Assembly: GCF_046523945.1 (NCBI RefSeq)
Contig: NZ_CP171363.1
Coordinates: 2,480,001-2,544,000, forward strand
DNA: 64,000 nucleotides
Source: Faucicola mancuniensis
Lineage (GTDB): Bacteria > Pseudomonadota > Gammaproteobacteria > Pseudomonadales > Moraxellaceae
Reading direction: 5' to 3'
Under the pieces are notes generated by a model. That model saw only the letters and a program-made list of their open reading frames with translations. It made no database searches and was not told where the DNA came from. Position numbers and translations under genes: made by a program. Shown here one piece after another: positions 1 to 8,192 of the stretch; position 1 is the stretch's first letter, and the number at the start of each line of letters is the position of its first letter.

Positions 1-1305
1 GTGCTGTCTTTATTTGGCATATCTGCTAGTTTATTTAGTTCGTTTACCTTACAGGGTATGCCAGAGTTTTTCAAAAACCATGGGATTGGGGCTTGGGTAT
101 TTTTGGGTATTACTGATGTCTGTTTGGCAACATTACTGCTGTATTTTGGCTTAAAAATGCGAAAATTTAGCCGTTTGTTGGCCCATAAAAATCAAGGATT
201 TGCCACCAATAATCTGACAGAGTGGTTAAAACAAAGCCAAATGCCAAAGTGGGTGATTTTGTTTTTTGTGGTCGCATCAACGATTTTTATGATTCCTTAT
301 ATTACCATTGGCATTAAAGGTTCAGCGGTGTTGTTACAAAATGCCGTGCCTTTGGGTGAAAATTATTTTATTTGGTCGGTGATTATTGTGCTGATGATGC
401 TTGGTTATTCATGGTTTGGCGGTATTCGTGCTGTGTTTATCACGGACGTGGTGCAGGGTGTTATTTTGATGTTTGCAATTTGGGCGGTTGCTGTATTTGC
501 TATTCAAGGGGCGAATGGCATTACCGCATTATTTAGTGATATTCAACAGATTGAACCAAAATTATTATCCGCTCCCGTCCCTGTTGGTTTGATTAATTGG
601 CAATTTTTGTTGGTCAGTTTTATTTCCATTGTGACCATTCCTTATGTACAACCACAAATGACCACACGGATTTTTGTTGCAAAAAATGACAGGGCGTTTA
701 CCCGTTCGACTATGGGTCTGGCGGTGTTTGCACTTTTGGTGATTTTACCAACGTTGTTTGTCGGTTTGCGAGCTGTACAATTGCAACACGAAATGGGTAA
801 TATCACAGGCGATTTTTTGCTAAACCTTATCAGCCATGATGCCCCTGCCATATTTTTTGCTATATTTATTGTGGGCGTTTTGGCATCGAATATGTCCACC
901 ACCGATAGCCAACTGTTGGCAATTGGCACAGAATGGCGGTCAGCCATGCTAACAGAAGACATTCAAGCCAATGCTACTGCCAAATCTGGCGTTAAAACCG
1001 TTGGGCTAATCGTGGCAATCTTGGCGTTATTATTGGCACAAACGTCATTTCAATCGTTGATTTTGTTTGCGATTAATTCATTCATTGCGACATCTTTATT
1101 ATTGCCGATTGTGGTGGCGGTAACCTATCAATCATCAAAAATTCGACTTGTGTTGTCTATTATTTCGGTCGTTACGGTGTGCATTTTTTCCTTGTCTATG
1201 TTTAATATTGTGCCAAAAATGATTGTTGGCTATCGTATCGAGTTATTCCTTTATGCTATAATTGGCTTTTGTTTGTTATTAACCTTTATTAAGGAAAAAA
1301 AGTAA
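1..1305 (+). CDS. Sodium:solute symporter family protein (5' end probably outside window)
   Basis: Polytopic inner-membrane protein of the SSS family, which couples uptake of small solutes to sodium entry. The 434 visible residues are almost entirely hydrophobic helices separated by short loops; the GGIRAVFITDVVQG segment (about residues 140-153) is typical of the family core. The frame is open from base 1 and begins just before LFSSFTLQGMP, a region that normally follows a first helix, so the N-terminus probably lies upstream and the GTG at base 1 need not be the start. The substrate cannot be told from sequence. The NERD gene follows after 4 bases, so the two are probably cotranscribed. Confidence 0.8.
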   Translation: MLSLFGISASLFSSFTLQGMPEFFKNHGIGAWVFLGITDVCLATLLLYFGLKMRKFSRLLAHKNQGFATNNLTEWLKQSQMPKWVILFFVVASTIFMIPYITIGIKGSAVLLQNAVPLGENYFIWSVIIVLMMLGYSWFGGIRAVFITDVVQGVILMFAIWAVAVFAIQGANGITALFSDIQQIEPKLLSAPVPVGLINWQFLLVSFISIVTIPYVQPQMTTRIFVAKNDRAFTRSTMGLAVFALLVILPTLFVGLRAVQLQHEMGNITGDFLLNLISHDAPAIFFAIFIVGVLASNMSTTDSQLLAIGTEWRSAMLTEDIQANATAKSGVKTVGLIVAILALLLAQTSFQSLILFAINSFIATSLLLPIVVAVTYQSSKIRLVLSIISVVTVCIFSLSMFNIVPKMIVGYRIELFLYAIIGFCLLLTFIKEKK

Positions 1306-1309
1306 CCTT

Positions 1310-1948
1310 ATGTCGTCAATGTTATTTTGGAGCATGATAAAACCTTTATTATGGCTTTTACCCATTTTTATTATCATTGCAATTTTAAAATCGCCTATGT
1401 TCAAAGGCTGGTTTGGCGAAAAATTGGTTGAAAAAGTCGCCAATCATAAACTATCCAATGATATTTATCATGATTTTCAAAATGTTACCTTACCAACGGA
1501 TAACGGCACAACCCAAATTGACCATATTTATGTATCTGAATTTGGCATTTTTGTGGTAGAAACCAAAAATTATAAAGGTTGGATTTATGGTAAAATCAAA
1601 GATGCCAAATGGACGCAAAATATTTATGGCAAAAAACACTATTTCCAAAATCCATTACGCCAAAATTATAAACATATCAAAACTTTAGAGCATTTATTCG
1701 GATTAACAAGCGATAATTTTCATTCTGTGATTGTATTTACAGGTGATTGTGAATTAAAAAGTAATTTTCCGCCAAATATTTGTCGTTTAGGAAATTTTAC
1801 CAATTACATTTTATCATTTAACGAACCCAAACTTGATAAAAATCAAATTAATCAGATTTGTCAATTATTAGCCGAAAATCGTCTTGAAGATACATTTGAA
1901 ACTCGCCAACACCATATCCAAAACCTAAAAAACCAACATCGCCCATGA
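1310..1948 (+). CDS. Membrane-anchored NERD domain protein
   Basis: 212 residues. A hydrophobic segment at about residues 8-28 suggests an N-terminal membrane anchor. It is followed by a NERD (nuclease-related) domain: FGEKLVEK near residue 35, QIDHIYVSEFGIFVVETKNYKGWIYG near 65-90 and the later VIVFTGDCELK. The D...E-x-K pattern in IDHI and VETKNY fits the nuclease-like fold proposed for this family. No partner helicase or kinase domain is present, so the substrate is unknown. It lies between the symporter gene (4-base gap) and scpA (4-base ATGA overlap), suggesting translational coupling with scpA. Confidence 0.75.
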   Translation: MSSMLFWSMIKPLLWLLPIFIIIAILKSPMFKGWFGEKLVEKVANHKLSNDIYHDFQNVTLPTDNGTTQIDHIYVSEFGIFVVETKNYKGWIYGKIKDAKWTQNIYGKKHYFQNPLRQNYKHIKTLEHLFGLTSDNFHSVIVFTGDCELKSNFPPNICRLGNFTNYILSFNEPKLDKNQINQICQLLAENRLEDTFETRQHHIQNLKNQHRP

Positions 1949-2727
1949 CCGATTTAGCCATTCGCATTTTTGAAACGCCTATCCAAAGCCTACCCGAAGA
2001 CCTATACATACCACCAGAAGCTTTTGCTATTTGGCTTGAGCAGTTTGAAGGACCTTTGGACTTTTTGCTCTACCTTGTCAAGAAAAACAACTTTGACATT
2101 ACCACCACCGCTATTTTGCCGATTACCGAACAATATTTAACTTATATCAAAGAATTGGATGGACAGCATTTTGAATTGGCAGGCGATTATCTGCTGATGG
2201 CAAGTACCTTAATCGCCATTAAAAGCGAACTGTTGCTACCCACGCCAGAGCTACCAACGGACGAGAAAAATCCGACCAAACAACTGATTCAACGCTTAGA
2301 AGAATACGCCCAAATCAAAGAAGCCAGTCGCCGACTAGATAACCTAATTCGCTTAGAGCGTGATGTATTTTTGGCGTTTGCTAGTTTGCCAAATGCCGAT
2401 GTACTCGCTAAGGAAATACCGCCCTACCCTGCGACCTTGCTTGCCGATAGTTTGATAAAAATGCAACTCAAACCTGACTATCAAATGCACCACGTCAAAG
2501 CCGACAGCGTGCCATTGGCGGATAGAATGGCGAGCATTAGCCGAATTTTGGCAAGTCGTGGACGAGGCTCATTTCATGAGATTTTGGACAAATCACAAGG
2601 AAAATTGGGCGTGGTGGTGAGTTTTGTGGCGATTTTGGAATTGGCAAAACAGCGTTTGATTGATTTTGTATTTGATGAAAATAATCATGTTGATATGGAT
2701 AATTTAACATTGGTTTGGACGAATTAA
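1945..2727 (+). CDS. scpA: Segregation and condensation protein A (ScpA)
   Basis: Kleisin subunit of the SMC-ScpA-ScpB condensin, which compacts and helps segregate the chromosome. The 260 residues carry the diagnostic N-terminal FEGPLDFLLYLV motif (about residues 34-45), the acidic/leucine-rich SMC-neck-binding region and a C-terminal winged-helix segment (VVSFVAILELAKQRLIDF). The length is normal. The start overlaps the NERD stop by ATGA. scpB is not visible downstream; the next gene is convergent and a hairpin terminator follows immediately. Confidence 0.92.
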   Translation: MTDLAIRIFETPIQSLPEDLYIPPEAFAIWLEQFEGPLDFLLYLVKKNNFDITTTAILPITEQYLTYIKELDGQHFELAGDYLLMASTLIAIKSELLLPTPELPTDEKNPTKQLIQRLEEYAQIKEASRRLDNLIRLERDVFLAFASLPNADVLAKEIPPYPATLLADSLIKMQLKPDYQMHHVKADSVPLADRMASISRILASRGRGSFHEILDKSQGKLGVVVSFVAILELAKQRLIDFVFDENNHVDMDNLTLVWTN

Positions 2728-2757
2728 AAAAACCCTAAAGAACTTAGGGGTTTTTTT
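2727..2757. terminator. Bidirectional terminator between scpA and the convergent cluster
   Basis: A-run, hairpin with arms ACCCTAA and TTAGGGGT, then a T-run. It sits between two convergent stop codons and can serve both strands. Confidence 0.75.
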
Positions 2758-2768
2758 ATCAATACTCG

Positions 2769-3458
2769 CTATTTCTTTTGTTCTTCTGCTTGTGCTTGCT
2801 GGTCGGATTCTAACTGGGCTTTTTTATCCAATACTTGTTCAGCAAGTAGGTTAAAACGCTCCCCTGTGGCTTTAATGCCCCAAACCAACTCAACAAACGC
2901 TCGGTTATTTAGTAGTGGTTCATCTTCAATGATAATCCAGTAGCCTTGATTGTTAATCCACAAGAAAATAAAACTGGTGTTTGGCATGAGCATATCAATG
3001 GTTGAAAAGAATGAGATGGCATGACCATGCACTGCCCAACCACGTTGCTGTTGACGTTTTAAGAAATCAAAGAAATCCGCTGCCGCCACACACAAAGTAT
3101 CGGCTTCTTGTTGGGTAAAGCCCATTTTTGCCAAACAAAACCCTTCATCAGAACCAATCGCCACACGGCGAGAACCCGACAAACTTGCCGACACATAACG
3201 CAAAAAGTCATCAAGCTGTACGTGCGGTGCGATAATCGCCTTATCTACTACTTCTACCCAGCCTTCTTCAATAAACATATCTAGCCAAATTTCGCTATAA
3301 CGCTCGACCCATTCGTGGGCGGTCATGGTTTGTTCTGGTGCAAGCATGGCTTGCAATGCCAGTTGTTGCTCTGATGGTTCTACTTGTGAAAAACCATGCA
3401 ATACCCCTTCTGGGGTTAAAATCACATAGTTTGTCGTTGGTTCGTTGACATTTGCCAT
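2769..3458 (-). CDS. Uncharacterised cytosolic protein, last gene of the GTPase cluster
   Basis: 229 residues with no family I recognise. There is no signal peptide or membrane segment. The middle (about 75-190) mixes hydrophobic and aromatic residues (AISFFSTIDML, SFIFLWINNQGYWIII) and looks like a folded alpha/beta domain. The last 25 residues are a charged, Gln/Glu-rich tail ending in EEQKK. The ATG is preceded by AAGGAATTATC, a good ribosome site. It is the final gene of a leftward unit beginning at 6189, 122 bases after the Ras-like GTPase, so it may be an effector or partner of that GTPase. That role is inferred from position only. Confidence 0.6.
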   Translation of the reverse strand: MANVNEPTTNYVILTPEGVLHGFSQVEPSEQQLALQAMLAPEQTMTAHEWVERYSEIWLDMFIEEGWVEVVDKAIIAPHVQLDDFLRYVSASLSGSRRVAIGSDEGFCLAKMGFTQQEADTLCVAAADFFDFLKRQQQRGWAVHGHAISFFSTIDMLMPNTSFIFLWINNQGYWIIIEDEPLLNNRAFVELVWGIKATGERFNLLAEQVLDKKAQLESDQQAQAEEQKK

Positions 3459-3580
3459 GATAATTCCTTGAAATTTTCAAAAATTTGTACGATTTTATCG
3501 TAATTTGTGTAAAATAAAAAGTAGGTTACGATAAATGGTTATAAAAAATTAACAAAAGTTTGTTTTTAACTGTTTTAGCA

Positions 3581-4117
3581 TTACATGATGGAATAAATGA
3601 GTACGCTTACCAGTTGCGACATTTGCTCTTTCTCTCTGGCATCAACCACAATCACATTGGCAGGGATATTCATTTTTACCAGTTCATCTGTTAAGCGTTG
3701 GTGCAAGTCCCAAGGCATATTTTCTGCATGAGTTACGCCCACAATCATCGCACTGCTATGGATTAGTGGCAAAAAACTTTCCATATAATCTTTCATGTCT
3801 TGCACAGGGTCTGGGTTGGTTGCATTGATTAATAAAATTAAACCCAACGCATTTTCGCTTAAAATTTCCCACATAAAATCAAAACGTTTTTGCCCCGGTG
3901 TGCCATACAGTCGCACCTGCTCGCCTGTTGGTAGTTTCATGATACCGTAATCCATCGCCACGGTTGTGGTTTTTTTCATCATTTTGACATCATCACTGGC
4001 AAGCTCTTCTGTCGTCACCACTTCTTTATCAGATAATGAGCGAATGGCTTGTGTTTTACCTGCACCGACAGGTCCTGCAAAAATAATTTTGTACGTATCA
4101 TTCGTTGTTATAGACAT
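3581..4117 (-). CDS. Ras-like small GTPase of the COG2229 / conservon CvnD type
   Basis: 178 residues forming one small-GTPase domain. P-loop GPVGAGKT is at residues 15-22, a switch I region with TTTVAMDYG at 50-58, and switch II as LYGTPGQKRFDFMW at 70-83, the GTPGQ form seen in CvnD proteins of Streptomyces conservons and in MglA-related GTPases. The G4 base-specificity motif is not a canonical NKxD: the equivalent stretch reads VGVTHAENMPW (127-136 region), so guanine selectivity may be altered or use other contacts. It is presumably a cytosolic nucleotide switch. A Roadblock/LC7 protein, the usual partner of such GTPases, is encoded in the adjacent unit. The start has TAGGATAAAATA upstream. 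Confidence 0.85.
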   Translation of the reverse strand: MSITTNDTYKIIFAGPVGAGKTQAIRSLSDKEVVTTEELASDDVKMMKKTTTVAMDYGIMKLPTGEQVRLYGTPGQKRFDFMWEILSENALGLILLINATNPDPVQDMKDYMESFLPLIHSSAMIVGVTHAENMPWDLHQRLTDELVKMNIPANVIVVDAREKEQMSQLVSVLIYSIM

Positions 4118-4172
4118 TATTTTATCCTAAAATTTACCAAATATATTTTTATTTATGTTGCTACATTTACGA

Positions 4173-5405
4173 TTAAACACCCAAGCGACTTAATAAGCGT
4201 TTTAAAAATCCCGTTTTTTGTGCTTTTTGAATGCCTGTATTGTTCGTTGTATCTACTTTATTAGCGACTGTTGATGCGGTTGTTGCATTGGCACTTTGCA
4301 CCAAGATATCTTTATTAATGTTATTTGACATAGCCAATAAAATCAAAATTTGGTTGACTTGTGCATTGGTCAGTTGTGGAAATAGTGTGCCAAAATCCAC
4401 TAAACTTCTGGCTCTACCCAAGCAACTTGCAATCAAAGGAGTTAGGTAGTTTGGTGTAAATTTTATCCCTGCAAAATTTGGCATATAGCGAGCTTCAAAT
4501 TTGAGATGGTGTGACTGTCCAAAGGCATTACGATTGACTTGCATCATCTCAAGCCCAATAAACCAGACCACTTGTGCCAGTGTGTATTGTTTTGCACCTG
4601 CGGCGAGTTGGCTTGCGGTTTTTTGCCGAAAACTGCTGGCATCCATTTGTACAAACACAATGTTTTCGTTTCGCACTCCTGCACCGACCATAAAGTTATC
4701 ACTAATTCGCTCTAAGCTTGCGGTAATAATGCTTTTATCAATTGGGTTTAAATACATTTGATAATTGTTAATCGTAACGCTATTAAAATCATTCACACTT
4801 TGTAAACGTTTAATAAAATGAAAAAACTGTTGTTCATTAATTTCAGGAAATGCACGGATTAACACATCAAAAATTGCTTTAATATCGTCATTATTTGCTT
4901 TTACTGGGGAAATATTCGCCGTAGTGTTCACATCAATCACAGGCTCTTCTTTGGGTGGTTTTTGAGTTGCTACAGGTGGTTTTTGTATATTTGGTTCATA
5001 TGTATTGGGCTTAAGTGGTTGTACGGTAACATTGCTTAATACTTTTTTTACTCGCTCTGTCATCTGTTGGCGATTATAAGGCACAGTCAACCACTCATAC
5101 TCCACCAAAGATACAGGCACAACGCTATTTTGACGACTGACAAATAAAATTGGTTTGCCACGTGTATAAATTTCAAGATTTTTTGCAATATTTTTATCGC
5201 TTAAATCCAGACCAGCCCCTTCAAAATCAATAATAAAAACGTCATTTTTATGATGCTCTTCTGTCAATACAGGCAATGATAATGGGCTATCGTTCAAATG
5301 CCGAATAATGGTATCCACATAAATATCTTTAAAAGTCATTTCAATAAAAATTTGAATTACATTGGCATTGGTTTCTGTAAAGCCAATCAAAAGTAAATTT
5401 GCCAT
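4173..5405 (-). CDS. Receiver-like N-terminal domain plus uncharacterised C-terminal domain
   Basis: 410 residues in three parts. Residues 1-125 alternate beta/alpha like a response-regulator receiver: LLLIGFTE strand, DVFIIDFEG with Asp60 at the usual phospho-acceptor strand end, ILFVS near 97, and VPYN where receivers usually have KP. The acidic pair and the Lys are not conserved, so I infer a degenerate receiver. Residues 126-175 are a Pro/Lys/Thr linker. Residues 175-370 form a domain I cannot name (PEINEQQFFHFIKRLQS near its start). The tail is Thr/Asn-rich and ends in a basic amphipathic KTGFLKRLLSRLGV that could touch the membrane. It lies 55 bases upstream of the GTPase gene in the same unit. 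Confidence 0.6.
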   Translation of the reverse strand: MANLLLIGFTETNANVIQIFIEMTFKDIYVDTIIRHLNDSPLSLPVLTEEHHKNDVFIIDFEGAGLDLSDKNIAKNLEIYTRGKPILFVSRQNSVVPVSLVEYEWLTVPYNRQQMTERVKKVLSNVTVQPLKPNTYEPNIQKPPVATQKPPKEEPVIDVNTTANISPVKANNDDIKAIFDVLIRAFPEINEQQFFHFIKRLQSVNDFNSVTINNYQMYLNPIDKSIITASLERISDNFMVGAGVRNENIVFVQMDASSFRQKTASQLAAGAKQYTLAQVVWFIGLEMMQVNRNAFGQSHHLKFEARYMPNFAGIKFTPNYLTPLIASCLGRARSLVDFGTLFPQLTNAQVNQILILLAMSNNINKDILVQSANATTASTVANKVDTTNNTGIQKAQKTGFLKRLLSRLGV

Positions 5406-5469
5406 ATAATTTTTTTCCTACTAAACTCAAAATTTACCAAAAATAAAAAATCATACCATCTGCTAATTT

Positions 5470-6189
5470 TTAAGCGTTTGATGTTTCGTTATTTTCGTTA
5501 TCTTGTGACTCGTTGATTTTCTCATCACTTGAATCATCATTAAGATGTTGCGTATGTTGAATTTTTTCTTCAAAGGCATGGCGAGTTTGCGTCCAACCTT
5601 CATTAAACTGCCATTTATTTTTTGACAACTCCCACCAAACAATAGAAAATGCCAAACGGTCATCACACGCCAAGCAATGTTTAAAGAACTCTTGTTCAAT
5701 TTGAACAATTTCTTCGCCAACCTCTTCTGGGTCATCATCAAATTCGGCCTTTAGCTCTAGCAATGCAGACACGACAATATCCGCCACCGTTCGTGAGTCA
5801 TCAGGCGAAATAAACATTTGGTTTTCAAATACACCCATAGACGGCGACACCAACACACTCCAACGAGTTGCCAAATTGCTACTTTCTAACACATAGGCTT
5901 TATTAAAAATGCACTGTTCAAAGCCTTCAATCACTTTTGGGTTTAATTTTTCTTTGACTTGGGATAACATTCGTTCACCAAAATACGGCACATCATACCA
6001 ACAGCCAAAAAACATATCCGCCAACGCACCTTGTAATGGTTCTTTTTCATCAAGCTCCATCGCTGTCATGATACGACTGGTGTGCAAGTCCATATTCATC
6101 GGTTGCGTCATAACTTGACGGCTGTAACGGCGATAATTTAGCCAATGTTTGTTTTGTTTTTTATGGGTATGAGAAGATAATGAAAACAT
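5470..6189 (-). CDS. Uncharacterised acidic protein, first gene of the GTPase unit
   Basis: 239 residues, no recognised family, signal peptide or membrane helix. The N-terminal 30 residues are basic and hydrophilic. The centre (about 40-190) looks globular, with FFGCWYDVPYFGERML and LAFSIVWWELSKNKWQFN as notable aromatic stretches. The last 35 residues are strongly acidic and Asn-rich (DDSSDEKINESQDNENNE) and probably disordered. The ATG has AACAAGGAATTTTC upstream. It starts a four-gene leftward unit (5470, 4173, 3581, 2769) after the terminator at 6281-6316. A role in the GTPase pathway is inferred from position only. Confidence 0.6.
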   Translation of the reverse strand: MFSLSSHTHKKQNKHWLNYRRYSRQVMTQPMNMDLHTSRIMTAMELDEKEPLQGALADMFFGCWYDVPYFGERMLSQVKEKLNPKVIEGFEQCIFNKAYVLESSNLATRWSVLVSPSMGVFENQMFISPDDSRTVADIVVSALLELKAEFDDDPEEVGEEIVQIEQEFFKHCLACDDRLAFSIVWWELSKNKWQFNEGWTQTRHAFEEKIQHTQHLNDDSSDEKINESQDNENNETSNA

Positions 6190-6280
6190 GAAAATTCCTT
6201 GTTAATATCGCAAGGTTTGCTTAAAATAAATTTGCAACATTTTAACACAAATTGTACCAATACCACTAAAATTTTGTCGT

Positions 6281-6316
6281 AAAAAAAGCGTCATTCATGC
6301 TTGATAAATGACGCTT
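6281..6316 (-). terminator. Rho-independent terminator dividing the signalling cluster
   Basis: Ten-base inverted repeat AAGCGTCATT (6286-6295) / AATGACGCTT (6307-6316) followed, in leftward reading, by a run of seven T (complement of 6281-6287). It lies just past the stop of the PhnD-like gene. It therefore splits the seven-gene cluster into a Roadblock/PAS/PhnD unit and a second unit containing the GTPase. Confidence 0.8.
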
Positions 6317-6343
6317 CAGCACTTTTTAGTTGTTTATCATTGA

Positions 6344-7090
6344 TTAATCCAACAAAGTATCCATCAAATCAATCATAAACTCACCGTCTTCTTCGCTCAT
6401 CGCTTCAAAGCCATCTGTAATGCCTAGCTCTTGCAACACTTCTTTGCCGTCATTACTATCTGTCAATGCTAGTAATGCATCAACAAATTTTTGGCTTTCA
6501 GCAAAATCTTCTTTTACCAATACCACGTGGGTGATATCACTCAAATCACTTTCAATCAACACATGAAGCTGTGATAATGTCAAACGTGACAAGCTGTGAT
6601 ACACTTCTGACAAGAAAAAGCCCACGTCCGCATCGCCTTTAATCACTTCACGAGCGGCTGCTTGATAAGTTTCGGTAGTGTGCCAAGACAAATCACTTTC
6701 GGTCAAATCCACCGCTTCTAACAAACGTAAACCAATTAATTTGACATCACGGTTATCCGCCATCGCAACTTTTGCACCGCTTTTCACATCTTCAAGATTT
6801 TTGTACTGACCTTCGGCTTTGGTAGCAATGACCATTTCGTCCGCTTTACCTTTTGGACGAGCAACAGCACGGTAGCCTTGTTCACGGATCATCGTTGCCG
6901 CGTCAAATGGATTGGCATAGATGATTTCAATGTTTTTGTTTGCGATTTGTTCACTTTGCTCTTGTGCTGATGCTGGCGTTTCTAGGTGAATGTGCAAATC
7001 CGCACGTTTTTGTAGCAAAGTATTGAGCATATGCCAACCTGCAAAACGCTCTGGGGCAAAGTCTGGGGCAATTAGTAGATTTAATTTCAT
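6344..7090 (-). CDS. PhnD-like substrate-binding fold protein without signal peptide
   Basis: 248 residues resembling periplasmic phosphate/phosphonate-binding proteins (PhnD-like, COG3221): N-terminal strand KLNLLIAPDF, IEIIYANPFDAATMI near 53-67, DVKSGAKVAMADNRDVKLIG near 102-121 and AAREVIKGDADVGFFLSEVYH near 145-165. The protein starts directly at the first beta strand and has no signal peptide, lipobox or permease neighbour, so it should stay in the cytosol. That argues for an intracellular ligand sensor rather than a transporter subunit. It overlaps the PAS gene by ATGA, implying coupled synthesis, and ends before a strong terminator. The ligand is unknown. Confidence 0.72.
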   Translation of the reverse strand: MKLNLLIAPDFAPERFAGWHMLNTLLQKRADLHIHLETPASAQEQSEQIANKNIEIIYANPFDAATMIREQGYRAVARPKGKADEMVIATKAEGQYKNLEDVKSGAKVAMADNRDVKLIGLRLLEAVDLTESDLSWHTTETYQAAAREVIKGDADVGFFLSEVYHSLSRLTLSQLHVLIESDLSDITHVVLVKEDFAESQKFVDALLALTDSNDGKEVLQELGITDGFEAMSEEDGEFMIDLMDTLLD

Positions 7091-7584
7091 GCCTTTTCCT
7101 CCGCTAGCATTTTTGCGTACAGTTGTTCAGTTTCTGCGATTTTTGTGCGTGATGGTTTACGACGAACTGATGTATAGCCCACAGTTTCGCCACGGCGTAC
7201 GTTTGGCACAGCAGTTGCGTATACCCAATAATAACTGCCATCTTTGCACAGGTTTTTGACATAGCCATGCCATTTTTTGCCTGATTTTACGGTTTCCCAA
7301 AGGTCTTTAAACGCCCCTTTTGGCATTTCTGGGTGGCGTAATACGTGGTGTGGTTTGCCGATTAACTCTTCACGAGTATAACCACTGATATCAACAAATG
7401 CGTCATTAGCATGAGTAATCACACCGTCCAAATCCACACGAGATACGATTAATTTGCCATCTGGATAAGGTAGTTCGTTACTGGTTGCATAAACGGTACG
7501 CTCGCTACCGTCATTAAATTTTAGGCGGTATTCAGTTGATTCGCCTGCTGGTTTTTGCATATCTGGAAGTTCAATTACTGCCAT
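7087..7584 (-). CDS. Stand-alone Aer-type PAS domain protein
   Basis: 165 residues with a single PAS domain at about 45-145. The segment ITHANDAFVDISGYTREEL, then KPHHVLRHPEMPKGAF, then YYWVYATAVPNVR matches the N-terminal PAS domain of the aerotaxis receptor Aer closely, including the Arg-His pair (83-84) in the region that binds FAD in Aer. FAD binding and redox sensing are therefore inferred. Unlike Aer there is no membrane anchor, HAMP or methyl-accepting domain; the C-terminus is a short charged helix. The ATG has AAGGAATCATC upstream. It sits between the Roadblock gene and the PhnD-like gene, with a 4-base overlap into the latter. Confidence 0.85.
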   Translation of the reverse strand: MAVIELPDMQKPAGESTEYRLKFNDGSERTVYATSNELPYPDGKLIVSRVDLDGVITHANDAFVDISGYTREELIGKPHHVLRHPEMPKGAFKDLWETVKSGKKWHGYVKNLCKDGSYYWVYATAVPNVRRGETVGYTSVRRKPSRTKIAETEQLYAKMLAEEKA

Positions 7585-7639
7585 GATGATTCCTTAACAA
7601 AAAGTTAAACGTTAAGTTAAACTAACTTGATTTGATAGA

Positions 7640-8002
7640 TTAGATTAATTTTGCCAAAGCTTCTGACGCACGTTTAATATCTAAGAATACCAAGCCCAAT
7701 TTTGCATTTGGTTTTGTTAAAACAGTCAAAACTGCTTCTGTACCAGATGAAGACATAATCACATAGCCTTTTTCACCTTGTACCAATACACGCTCAATCG
7801 TGCCACGAGCCAACTCACGGCCTGCACGGTCACCCAGTGATAACAAGGCAGCTGACATCGCACCAACACGGTCTTCGTCAATCCCTGCTGGCAAAGCTGA
7901 TGCAATCATCAAACCGTCAGTTGAGATAAGGGCAGACGCTTCTACATCTGATGATGAGCTGTTTAAATCATTTAAGATTTGTTGAAACATTTCGGTACGC
8001 AT
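7640..8002 (-). CDS. Roadblock/LC7 domain protein
   Basis: 120 residues, all one Roadblock/LC7 domain (MglB / CvnB class): SSSDVEASALISTDGLMIASALP, then RVGAMSAALLSLGDRAGREL, then VLVQGEKGYVIMSSSG. Such proteins dimerise and act as GTPase-activating or scaffolding partners of small Ras-like GTPases. It is the first gene of the leftward unit Roadblock-PAS-PhnD-like; the cognate GTPase is probably the one at 3581-4117. The ATG follows AAAAAGGAAAATCGCC. A TATAAT-like hexamer on the minus strand near 8106-8111 may be its -10 box, but no good -35 stands out. Confidence 0.88.
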   Translation of the reverse strand: MRTEMFQQILNDLNSSSSDVEASALISTDGLMIASALPAGIDEDRVGAMSAALLSLGDRAGRELARGTIERVLVQGEKGYVIMSSSGTEAVLTVLTKPNAKLGLVFLDIKRASEALAKLI

Positions 8003-8192
8003 GGCGATTTTCCTTTTTATTTAAGTTAACGATGAATTTAAAAATTTTAACGATAATTCAATTAACAAAAAAATATTTATTTACAACATTGTATCAATTT
8101 GTAATTATTATAAGCGAATTTGTAAGATTTTGACTGGTCTATTATCGGTTATTTACCAAGTTTTATCGTATTTTGTCAAAATTTATCAACAT

